DNA of 64,000 bases from RPRC01 sp034933285 (GTDB lineage: Bacteria; Desulfobacterota; Desulfuromonadia; Geobacterales; Geobacteraceae): contig JAYFNT010000011.1 of NCBI GenBank assembly GCA_034933285.1, forward strand, positions 62,001-126,000, in the 5' to 3' direction. The translations under genes and the position numbers were made by a program. The notes under the pieces were generated by a model. It saw only the letters and a program-made list of their open reading frames with translations. It was not told where the DNA came from and ran no database searches. The first letter of the stretch is position 1. Every line of letters starts with the position of its first letter. Positions 43,410 to 51,358 of the stretch are shown here, in pieces.

Positions 43410-43883
43410 TCAGAAGTCGTGAAGCTGAAAATCGCGAATGCTGACGGTGAAATACCTCGTGCCGCACGGATAACCGGGATACGGCCCGCAGTTTTCATCC
43501 TTCACCACCGGTTCTGCTTTCTGGTCGAGACAAGCCTGTTCGCACTCTTTCTTGGTTTCGAATGGGACGACTCCGTCGCACCCGCCATAAGCGAACGTCT
43601 CACAGCTCTTTGTTTCCTGGTTGAAATAGTATTTCCAGAAGAGAGCCTTGCATCGCCCCCCGTCGGGCTTGAGCCTGCATCTTTCGGCCAGTTTTTGATT
43701 GGCCCGCGGCTTGTCGATTGCCTTCTGCAGATCAGCGGGATCACTGCCGCCCGCATGTGCGGAACCGGCAAAAACCGATAACGCCAAAGCCACGAGACCT
43801 GAGAGACCGATTTTGAAAAACCCGGTGATTTCACTGTCATCAAGCCCCGTTTTTTTCCCTAGGTGCACGATCTTATGTTTCAT
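43410..43883 (-). CDS. Secreted Kunitz/BPTI-domain protein with a two-cysteine tail
   Basis: 157 residues, after GGAGGTGAACCC. An N-terminal extension of 24 residues and a signal core (25-44, ending SAHA) suggest export. A complete Kunitz domain spans C69-C118: cysteines 69, 78, 94, 102, 114 and 118 with spacings 8-15-7-11-3, plus FxYGGC. The reactive-site residues after the second Cys are K79-A80, as in bovine trypsin inhibitor, so it may inhibit trypsin-like proteases. After the domain, residues 130-157 hold C132-GPYPGYP-C140-GTRYFTVSIRDF, unlike any Kunitz protein I know. It heads an operon with a radical SAM/SPASM enzyme and a methyltransferase, so the tail may be modified. Kunitz domains are mostly animal; bacterial ones are rare. 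Confidence 0.88.
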   Translation of the reverse strand: MKHKIVHLGKKTGLDDSEITGFFKIGLSGLVALALSVFAGSAHAGGSDPADLQKAIDKPRANQKLAERCRLKPDGGRCKALFWKYYFNQETKSCETFAYGGCDGVVPFETKKECEQACLDQKAEPVVKDENCGPYPGYPCGTRYFTVSIRDFQLHDF

Positions 43884-44028
43884 GGGTTCACCTCCGCCTC
43901 CGTGATTGACGCTTAAAAATTGCAGTGACCCGTCCTTTCCAGGAAAACAGGCCTCTTTTCTGATTTATCGGAATAATTTGCTGCAAACTGTAATACTCTT
44001 GCCCACGCATGATGCATCCGCAAAAAGT

Positions 44029-44106
44029 CGTCATACCAGCGCAGGCAGGTATCCAGGGTTTATGTAATACTAAAATTCCTGGATTCCCGTTTTCACGGGA
44101 ATGACG
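44029..44106. repeat. Cruciform REP/MITE-like element
   Basis: CGTCAT (44029-44034) pairs with ATGACG (44101-44106), and ATCCAGG with CCTGGAT. Inside each arm is a smaller hairpin: ATACC...GGTAT, and ATTCCCGT...ACGGGAAT. The text of the right arm (CCTGGATTCCCG) is common in dispersed palindromes of many proteobacteria. There is no frame and no transposase nearby. Confidence 0.8.
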
Positions 44107-44632
44107 AGCAAATGCTTCATGGGGCTGATTGTCCTTTCAACGAATGACAGGCCAAGTCCTGTCCCTTTGCCAATCCCCTTCGTTGTAAAATGCCTATCCC
44201 CCCAATGATAATCAGAAGAGAATCAACCATCACTTACAATCTGCACAAATTAAGCATTGCAAATCCACTAAGGAAACCAATGTCATCGTTGAGTTTAACG
44301 GTTTGTCCGATCAGTGGCAACCCTGAATATCATGTAATAGCTGCTCTTTTTCCTGAGTCCGTTCCAGGAGTTCTCGTATTTCGGATTATTTCCGGATTCG
44401 TTTTTCCTGAGAAGCGCTCAGGCAAGAGATGAGCCATCCTCGCTTGTGAAACAAGTCCAAATCGGAAAACTTCTTTCACTCTCCGAGATGGTCAACCAGC
44501 TGACCGGGCTTGCAGCCGCTATCCCCGAACCGTGCCGGGCGGCAGTGCTTCCAAGAAAGGTCTCCATATACGCGCATCGGAAAGACGGCTTGAAATACGG
44601 ACCTATTTATGTTACAACACTGTAAATTAAAG

Positions 44633-44645
44633 TTAACGGTGTTAA
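44633..44645 (+). promoter_or_regulatory. TTAAC-N3-GTTAA operator upstream of tetR
   Basis: TTAACGGTGTTAA, a perfect inverted repeat with a 3-bp centre, ends one base before ATG 44647. The same word with GAT in the centre lies upstream of the squalene-hopene cyclase gene. Confidence 0.7.
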
Positions 44646-44646
44646 A

Positions 44647-45255
44647 ATGGGCATCAGGGAACGACGACAGAAACACAAGGATGAATTCAAGGCTGAGATT
44701 CTGGGGGCAGCCCTGACCCTTTTCGCTGAGGAGGGGTACTCCAATTTTTCCATGCGCAGGCTGGCGGCCAGGATTGAGCACTCTTCCACAACCATCTACA
44801 ACTATTTTCGCGACAAGGATGACCTGCTGTTTCATATCAGCGAGGACCATCATGCCCATCTCTTGGAGAATATGGAAAAAATCCGGAAGAACGGGAATAC
44901 TCCCGAAGATACCCTGAGAGAGGTACTTCTGGATTACATCCGATACAGTCTGGCGAATCCCGAGCAGTACAAAGTGGTTTTCTTTTCCAACCCTCAGCTG
45001 TACGGCAGACCGGAGGAATTCAAAAACAGGGATACCATGTCGCTGCGCACCTGGAGATGCATCTGCGAGATCATCGACGAGTGCATGAAGAGCGGAGTGT
45101 TCCGTCCCATGGACTGCGAAACGCTTTCCCTTGTCATCTGGAGCGCGATACACGGGCTGGTTGCCAGTCTTATCTTCACGAAGGATTTCCCCATGCCGGA
45201 CCCGGAAGTGATGGCGAATATGCTGTTGGATGGTTTGTTCAAGGGATTCGGATAG
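44647..45255 (+). CDS. TetR-family regulator of squalene-hopene cyclase
   Basis: 202 residues. The N-terminal helix-turn-helix (about 15-60, ILGAALTLFAEEGYSNFSMRRLAARIEHSSTTIYNYF) is of the TetR type; the rest is the helical ligand domain. It probably represses itself and the cyclase, since both promoters share a 13-bp palindrome. Start codon ATG 44647 lies directly on the operator edge, and a strong ribosome site is not seen, so translation may start from a leaderless message. Ligand unknown; hopanoid precursors or membrane stress molecules are plausible. Confidence 0.82.
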   Translation: MGIRERRQKHKDEFKAEILGAALTLFAEEGYSNFSMRRLAARIEHSSTTIYNYFRDKDDLLFHISEDHHAHLLENMEKIRKNGNTPEDTLREVLLDYIRYSLANPEQYKVVFFSNPQLYGRPEEFKNRDTMSLRTWRCICEIIDECMKSGVFRPMDCETLSLVIWSAIHGLVASLIFTKDFPMPDPEVMANMLLDGLFKGFG

Positions 45256-45274
45256 GTTTTTTTTGCATTTTAAG

Positions 45275-45287
45275 TTAACGATGTTAA
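45275..45287 (+). promoter_or_regulatory. TTAAC-N3-GTTAA operator upstream of squalene-hopene cyclase
   Basis: TTAACGATGTTAA lies 29 bp before ATG 45317 and differs from the tetR-proximal word only in the central GAT versus GGT. Confidence 0.7.
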
Positions 45288-45316
45288 TACATATTACTGG
45301 TGTTACTGGTGCTGTC

Positions 45317-47473
45317 ATGAAAAAAACAAGCAAGTCTCTATTCAGCTTAATAAAAGGTGGGAAGAAAACAGCCAGCGAAGACTGTGCCGGCAGGTGCGTT
45401 GACACTGACGAACTGGAGCGGATTGCAAAAGGAGCGGCCACGCTGCTTGCTTCAAGGCAAAAGGAGGATGGGCATTGGGTTTTCGAGCTGGAGGCGGATG
45501 TGACCATTCCGGCGGAGTATGTGATGCTGCAGCGCTTCCTCGGCAGCGAAATGGATGGGGACATGGTTGCAAGGATGTCCGCCTACATGCTGGAGCGACA
45601 GCTGCCCGATGGCGGATGGCCCCTGTATGCCGTTGACGGAAATGCCAATATCAGCGCCAGCGTCAAGGCATATTTTGCCCTCAAGCTCCTGGGTCACGAC
45701 AAGAATGCCCCCTACATGGTGAAAGCGCGCCAGATGATTCTGGCGCTTGGGGGGGCTGAAAGATGCAATGTTTTTACCAGGATCACCCTGGCTCTCTTCG
45801 GCCAGGTGCCGTGGCACACTCCGCCAGCCATGCCTATCGAAATCATGTTGCTGCCCCGGTGGTTTTTCTTCCACCTGAGCAAGGTCTCCTACTGGTCGCG
45901 CACCGTGATTGTACCGCTGTTGATTCTTTACGCGAAAAAGCCCGTCTGCCGGTTGGGCAGCGCTGAGGGGATTGCCGAGCTGTTCACGACTCCGCCCGAC
46001 ATGCTCGGTCATCTTGACAGGTTCAGGCACCGCGCATGGCGCAAGAATGTGCTCATCGTGCTGGACCGGGTGTTGAAACGAACCATGCACCTGATGCCGG
46101 AGCGGGTCAAAAGTCATGCCCTGGAGGAGGCGGAACGCTGGACACGGGCAAGGATGCAGGGAGACGGCGGTATCGGCGCCATTTATCCTGCCATGGCCAA
46201 TGCGGTCATGGCCCTGAAAACACTGGGATGCCGCGAGAGCGATCCCGACTATCTGCGCGGCCTGGCGGCGATCGACAATCTCATTATCCACAGAAAGTTG
46301 AAGGTGGCCGGCCTGCCGGCTGACGGCCCCGCGACAAGGGGGTATGCTGCGATTGACACCTCGTCAGCAGCCCCGGAGCTTTATGCGGCGTCACAGGCTG
46401 AATCGGCGGGAAGCCTTGAGTTCAGCTTTTGTCAACCCTGCAATTCGCCCATCTGGGATACCTGCATGAGCCTCTCGGCTCTCTGCGAGGCCGGATATAC
46501 AGCCTCGGACGGGAACACAACGGAAAAGGCGGTGGAGTGGCTGTTCAACCAACAGATCTCCACGCCGGGCGACTGGTCCGCACATTGCCCGGGGTTGGAG
46601 TGCGGCGGATGGGCATTCCAGTATGAGAACGCCCTTTACCCAGATGTGGACGATACGGCAAAGGTGCTGATGAGCCTGTTCCGCGCCGGAGCGCTTGAAA
46701 GACCTGAATACCGGGAACCCATTGCACGGGCGGTCAGATGGATATTGGGGATGCAGAGTTCGGACGGCGGTTGGGGGGCCTTCGATGTGGACAATAACTA
46801 CCTCTATCTCAACGATATCCCCTTTGCCGACCATGGTGCGCTGCTGGACCCGAGCACGGCAGATCTGACCGGCAGGTGCATCGAAATGCTGGGGATGCTC
46901 GGTTTCGGCACGGACTATCCGCCCATTGCCAGGGGAATCGCGTATTTGAAAAAGGAACAGGAAGATTTCGGCGGCTGGTTCGGGCGCTGGGGTGTCAACT
47001 ATATCTACGGCACCTGGTCGGTGCTCTCCGGCCTGCGGCAGGCCGGGGAGGATATGGAAAGCCCTTATGTAAGGAAGGCCGCGGACTGGCTGATTTCATG
47101 CCAGAACAGCGACGGCGGCTGGGGGGAAACATGCGCCAGCTACGACGACCCCTCACTTGCCGGAAGCGGGGCCAGCACCGCCTCGCAAACTTCCTGGGCA
47201 CTGCTGGCGCTGATGGCGGCAGGCGATGCAAGGCATGCCTCCGTAAAGACCGGCGTGCGCTATCTGATGGCAAATTACCGTAATGGCTGGAAAGAAAGGC
47301 ATTTCACCGGCACCGGCTTCCCAAGAGTATTTTATCTGCGCTACCACGGCTACAGCCTGTTTTTCCCGGTCTGGGCGCTGGCGGTCTATTCAAGGCATAA
47401 GAACGGCATCACAACGGTTCAGGACATGGTGAGGGAGAAACAGCTGGAGCGGACCCCCAAGAATTTCGCTTGA
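45317..47473 (+). CDS. shc: Squalene-hopene cyclase
   Basis: 718 residues from ATG 45317; the longer frame from 45230 overlaps the operator and the tetR gene. It cyclises squalene to hopene on the cytoplasmic membrane. The general-acid motif DVDDTAK is at 443-446. QW repeats are present (QLPDGGW, QNSDGGWGE, QSSDGGWGA, EQEDFGGWFG). Length is slightly above the 630-680 common elsewhere, with an N-terminal extension (KKTSKSLFSLIKGGKK). Regulation by the adjacent TetR through the shared operator is likely. A ribosome site is weak. Confidence 0.95.
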   Translation: MKKTSKSLFSLIKGGKKTASEDCAGRCVDTDELERIAKGAATLLASRQKEDGHWVFELEADVTIPAEYVMLQRFLGSEMDGDMVARMSAYMLERQLPDGGWPLYAVDGNANISASVKAYFALKLLGHDKNAPYMVKARQMILALGGAERCNVFTRITLALFGQVPWHTPPAMPIEIMLLPRWFFFHLSKVSYWSRTVIVPLLILYAKKPVCRLGSAEGIAELFTTPPDMLGHLDRFRHRAWRKNVLIVLDRVLKRTMHLMPERVKSHALEEAERWTRARMQGDGGIGAIYPAMANAVMALKTLGCRESDPDYLRGLAAIDNLIIHRKLKVAGLPADGPATRGYAAIDTSSAAPELYAASQAESAGSLEFSFCQPCNSPIWDTCMSLSALCEAGYTASDGNTTEKAVEWLFNQQISTPGDWSAHCPGLECGGWAFQYENALYPDVDDTAKVLMSLFRAGALERPEYREPIARAVRWILGMQSSDGGWGAFDVDNNYLYLNDIPFADHGALLDPSTADLTGRCIEMLGMLGFGTDYPPIARGIAYLKKEQEDFGGWFGRWGVNYIYGTWSVLSGLRQAGEDMESPYVRKAADWLISCQNSDGGWGETCASYDDPSLAGSGASTASQTSWALLALMAAGDARHASVKTGVRYLMANYRNGWKERHFTGTGFPRVFYLRYHGYSLFFPVWALAVYSRHKNGITTVQDMVREKQLERTPKNFA

Positions 47474-47505
47474 TAAGGACATTGCCTGCAAACGTCTTTT
47501 ATATC

Positions 47506-48777
47506 TCACTTTTCAACTCTCTTTAAAACACGATACTGAACAAAAATGAGACCTGCTATAGCCATGACAACGACAACATAAAGCAGGTATCGGTAACGTT
47601 CGGTAAAGGGAAGCCGAGCAGCGTTTCCGGCAAACTTGGTGTTTGGCCGTGGTTGGCCAATATAAGCCAGCGTCAAATCATCCGGCCTTTGTTTCGCGAT
47701 AAGGCCGGCAAGGTCGTACTCGGGTCGCTGCGCCAGTGGATTGCCCCAGAACAGGTACAATTTCCTGTCAGGTTGCTGTTTGAAAACCAGCAGCCTGCGA
47801 TAGCCTTCGCCATTCACATTGGTAACGGAAATCGGCGGGCTGTCGAGATTCCTGAATACAAGGCGGAACTCCCTGGTCGCGATCTCCGGCATGTCGACGG
47901 CCAATTGCGACTCATGCATGGTCGGTGTGTCAAAATTGAAAATCGTACCCTGCGCCCAGTGTTGCCAGTCTCCCTTGCCCAGTTTGACCTGCACCTCCAC
48001 TGAGCGCTGGAAATTACGCTCCGCAGTGGAAATTATCAAGCGATCGAGCGGAAAAACCGTGTTCATACGGACAACGACACTGCTTTCTTTATTCGATGCG
48101 CTGATTTGCGCATTTTCGGCCCTTCCCTGAATCGTGTAGGTTTCCCCCTGCGAATCGCTTTCCTGCAGCACTTTTACAGCGGTAATTGATAATGGCTGCG
48201 CATTGTTGTTGGCAATCTTCAGCGCGAGATGGCGGAAGCTGGACTGGGGGAAGGTTATGCGGGTGTGATGGAGTTTTTCACCTCTGCTGGTGTCGAAAAT
48301 CACCCCGTCATTGCGAATGGTATTCCAGTTATCGCCGTCAGGGCTGCCAAGCACCTGGACCTGCCGCGAGAATTCGGTATCGGAGGTGATGATTTCCACC
48401 GCGTTGACACGGGCCTGTTGCTTCTCTATCATCAGTTCGAGCCAGGTATCACCTTTCCCGGTGCTCGATAGATTTCGCATTCGGGCCGGTACCTCTTCAT
48501 TTTGCTTCTCCGGCTTTCTCTGCATGATCTGCCATGGGACCTCTTCCTTACGGTCCGTAACTACCCGTAAATCGGCAAAAGGTGTTCTCGCGGATACATC
48601 GCCCAGTTGCCGTGGCTCCAGGTACACCCCTGCCAGGCTTCCCATGCCCCTTACATTGGATGCATCGATCTCGGCATACTTCTCCCAAAACCGCTCGTCG
48701 AATGAATTGCATTGGCCGGATGTCCCGCTGATTAATAGGTGGACAAATAAGAGTGTACAGAAAAGAAATCTTGTCAT
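47506..48777 (-). CDS. DUF3999 family membrane-anchored protein
   Basis: 423 residues. Signal peptide at 1-21 and a single C-terminal membrane helix (about 393-415) with a short basic tail. The exported part is beta-rich, with a jelly-roll-like segment FRHLALKIANNNAQPLSI. DUF3999 almost always lies next to DUF2339. Here the start of this gene overlaps the DUF2339 stop by four bases (ATGA), so the two are translationally coupled. Function is unknown; a cell-envelope role is inferred from topology. Confidence 0.82.
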   Translation of the reverse strand: MTRFLFCTLLFVHLLISGTSGQCNSFDERFWEKYAEIDASNVRGMGSLAGVYLEPRQLGDVSARTPFADLRVVTDRKEEVPWQIMQRKPEKQNEEVPARMRNLSSTGKGDTWLELMIEKQQARVNAVEIITSDTEFSRQVQVLGSPDGDNWNTIRNDGVIFDTSRGEKLHHTRITFPQSSFRHLALKIANNNAQPLSITAVKVLQESDSQGETYTIQGRAENAQISASNKESSVVVRMNTVFPLDRLIISTAERNFQRSVEVQVKLGKGDWQHWAQGTIFNFDTPTMHESQLAVDMPEIATREFRLVFRNLDSPPISVTNVNGEGYRRLLVFKQQPDRKLYLFWGNPLAQRPEYDLAGLIAKQRPDDLTLAYIGQPRPNTKFAGNAARLPFTERYRYLLYVVVVMAIAGLIFVQYRVLKRVEK

Positions 48778-50570
48778 GTCTGATCTTCTCCGAAGATGAA
48801 GTGCTTGAAACGGTTGTAGCCATATGACACAGCCAGCAATAACAGGCCAAGCACGACAAATGAGATTATGCGATAGAAGGTCTGCAGCTCGGACAGGTCG
48901 ACCAGAAACACCTTCAACACCGTTGCGCCCAAAAGCAGGATTCCCAGGACGCGGGCGCCCCGGATCCGCCTGAAGATGCCAACCCCCGTCAAAATGGAGG
49001 CATACAGAGCCCAGAGAACCGAGAGGGAAAGCTGGTAGGCGTAATGGGAAGCTTCCCAGGCAAGGAGTTGCGCGGGCGAACGGAAGCGGAAGAAATCATG
49101 AACCTCCACCGACATCAATGCGAGGGACAGAGCTTGGGTAAGGATAAAAGTTATTCCGATCACAAGACGCTCATTTGGCCCAAGCTTTTCCCGGCAGCGC
49201 GACAGGAGGTGCAAGAAGAGATAAAAACCCGCCACGGCACCGGCACAGACCAGGAAGCGGCCGTTGAAAACCGGAACAAAGTGCTCGAAAGGCTCCAGAT
49301 AAATGGCAATATCATCGAAAAAACGGAACAAGACAACCAGCCCGAGCAGATAGGCCCCGCGAAGCAGCGCGGGGAAATTCAGCCGGAGCCCGATCCATCC
49401 CAAGGCAACCATTTCAGCCGCCAGGGCAGGCAAAATCCATCGCTGCTCCAGGGCGACAAAAGTCGCTATTACAGTAGTTATCATGGAGACAGCCGCATAG
49501 GCCGCGGTAGTCAACCGTGATTGCGGGACACAACGTCTCACAAGTTCGGCCAGGCCGATTTCCCACCCGGCGAGGACCAGAGTGAAGGTCTTCACCGGCC
49601 AGGTCGACTTCCAATGCTGTTGCGCGAAAAACGCCAGCAGGAAAAAGGCCGCCGACCCGAAAATTACGATCTGATCGAACTTCGATTCATCATTTTTGAA
49701 ATAAAAGCGGGTTGAAAGGATGTAAAGGTTATAGAAAACAAAAAATACCGCGATGATGCCAAAGGCGAGCCAGCGTTGATCATTGTCAAAATATTCGGAA
49801 AACCAGCCTGAATACAGCAATGCCGTGCCGAAAAGGGAAGCGGCCACAAGTGACGGCCATTGACGGAAACGGAGCAACAACAGAGTTCCTATATCCAGTA
49901 ACAGGATATAGCCGAACAGGCTTAGCGGCCGATTTTGCCCGGTAGAGAGCATGACCGGCGTGAGAAAACCACCCAGTAAGGCGATAGCAGCAAGAGAATA
50001 CGCAGAATATCTTACAGAAAGCGTTATTCCCGTGGTCGTGACCGCCAGCATGCCTGCAGTTGCCAGTGGCGCCGGAATCAGGTGGTAGAGCGCAAAAGCG
50101 GCATACAGGGCCAGGTAAAGCACTGCAAGGCCTCCGCCACTCAGCATCTGGCCGTAAAGTCCCATGTTCCTTTTTTTCCGGAGGTATTCCCCTGCCCCGA
50201 TAAACACCGCACCCCAGAAGATCCCGAGCATGACCCGCCCGGTTTCTCCGATCAGTTTGTTGTCAAACGAGTACTTGAGGAAAAAAGCGACCCCGATGAG
50301 GATGGCCAGCACCCCGATACGGCCGATCCAGCGGGTTCCGATGGCGCTTTCCATTGATATCCCGGCCTGCTTGCCGGGGACACCGCCCTTTTTGGGCTTG
50401 ACAAAGGCATGCTCCCGAACTGTGTCAAGTTCCGGCTCACGTAGCATCCCGGGACTTTTTTCCACCCGCGGTTCGCCCTTGAGCTTCGCAATCTCGTCTT
50501 CAAGCGCCTGAACTCTCTTCATGAGCACATCAATACAGCTGTCGCGCTGTTCATCGGTTCGCATAGGCAT
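48774..50570 (-). CDS. DUF2339 polytopic membrane protein
   Basis: 598 residues from ATG 50570, after GAGGG; the longer frame from 50603 lacks a site. A coiled N-terminus (VQALEDEIAKLKG) precedes a chain of about 20 hydrophobic helices, each 18-22 residues, to the end (VSYGYNRFKHFIFGEDQT). DUF2339 members resemble large transporters or enzymes embedded in the membrane, but none has a known reaction. Coupled to the DUF3999 gene. There are 255 bp upstream to the RES pseudogene without a clear promoter. Confidence 0.85.
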   Translation of the reverse strand: MPMRTDEQRDSCIDVLMKRVQALEDEIAKLKGEPRVEKSPGMLREPELDTVREHAFVKPKKGGVPGKQAGISMESAIGTRWIGRIGVLAILIGVAFFLKYSFDNKLIGETGRVMLGIFWGAVFIGAGEYLRKKRNMGLYGQMLSGGGLAVLYLALYAAFALYHLIPAPLATAGMLAVTTTGITLSVRYSAYSLAAIALLGGFLTPVMLSTGQNRPLSLFGYILLLDIGTLLLLRFRQWPSLVAASLFGTALLYSGWFSEYFDNDQRWLAFGIIAVFFVFYNLYILSTRFYFKNDESKFDQIVIFGSAAFFLLAFFAQQHWKSTWPVKTFTLVLAGWEIGLAELVRRCVPQSRLTTAAYAAVSMITTVIATFVALEQRWILPALAAEMVALGWIGLRLNFPALLRGAYLLGLVVLFRFFDDIAIYLEPFEHFVPVFNGRFLVCAGAVAGFYLFLHLLSRCREKLGPNERLVIGITFILTQALSLALMSVEVHDFFRFRSPAQLLAWEASHYAYQLSLSVLWALYASILTGVGIFRRIRGARVLGILLLGATVLKVFLVDLSELQTFYRIISFVVLGLLLLAVSYGYNRFKHFIFGEDQT

Positions 50571-50858
50571 CGCACCCTCAGGATCATTGTTTATCCCGCA
50601 CATTACATTCGCCCGGCGGGAAGGTGGACTTCAGGCAATAACTCCACAGACAAAGCCGGGAAGCTGCGGCAAACGGCAAGATCTTAGAAGCAACTCAGAA
50701 TTTATAGCAAGAGGCACTACCAAGAGCAAGGAGAAATTTGGAGCCAAGAATTGACAGCTGGTGGTGGTCTTTTTTCAGATGTTGCACCGGGTGAACTTCG
50801 GCGGACTACCTGAAAATAAAATGGCTGAAGTCTCGCGTTACCCGGGCTTCCAAAGGGG

Positions 50859-51358
50859 GTGGTAGTGTGTGATGTTTTCTGTAAATTGACAGACTTCAGA
50901 CAAGACGTCCATCGAAACATCGTCTCACTCCGTGAGTCACAGGATTTATTCGACGATCTGAGAGACGGCGACCCTGAGTTATCAAGCCTTGCCATAGGGA
51001 TTGAAACAAGGGTGGAAGAAAATATACCGAAAGGATTTATCGAGAGGGGATTCCACTACTCTCAGGCAATCGGATATCCATTTGATACACAACCCTTCAT
51101 GGCCTCTCGCTATGGAGATGGTAATTTTGGTGTGTGGTACGGCAGCGTAGAGAGGTTGGTAACTACAATCTTCGAATCGACATATCACATGATTCAATAC
51201 GAATCGAATATTGAAGGACTAAACGAAATCGTGGACCGAGAAAGGGCGGTTAACCTCATTTTTTGCGAGGCAATCTTATTCGACCTTGTAGGAAAAGAAA
51301 AGGCCTTCCCCCAACTGCTATCGAATGATTATTCATTTACACAGTCTATTGGCACCGC
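50859..51358 (+). pseudogene. C-terminally truncated RES-domain (Res toxin-like) gene
   Basis: The frame from GTG 50859 runs to 51425, but the part with family character stops near 51358. It has CDVFC, LRESQDLFDDL, then the RES core QPFMASRYGDGNFGVWYGS and TTIFESTYH, and ends at the DYSFTQSIG segment. Intact RES proteins continue for about 70 residues (a second conserved block with a GHPGL-type loop). Here the remaining frame is the antisense of the radical SAM gene end, so a recombination junction lies near 51346-51358. RES proteins are NAD-degrading toxins or NAD-binding enzymes; this copy is unlikely to be active. No Xre antitoxin gene was seen. Confidence 0.7.

Larger units (their letters stand above)
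43884..44646. other. Long intergenic stretch between the Kunitz operon and tetR
   Basis: 763 bp. It contains the cruciform repeat at 44029-44106 and the tetR operator at the right end. A frame of 80 codons at 44190-44432 lacks a ribosome site and has unnatural composition, so I do not call it. The sequence 43999-44012 shares ACGCATGATGCAT with the sigma-54 region at 3898, but lacks GG at the right place. No promoter for the Kunitz operon could be fixed. Confidence 0.6.

Noticed and set aside
43999..44015. A second sigma-54 promoter resembling the one at 3892
   Set aside because: It shares ACGCATGATGCAT but has CC where the -24 element needs GG.
44190..44432. An 80-codon open frame between the Kunitz operon and tetR
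   Set aside because: No ribosome site, unusual composition and no domain; looks like chance in intergenic DNA.
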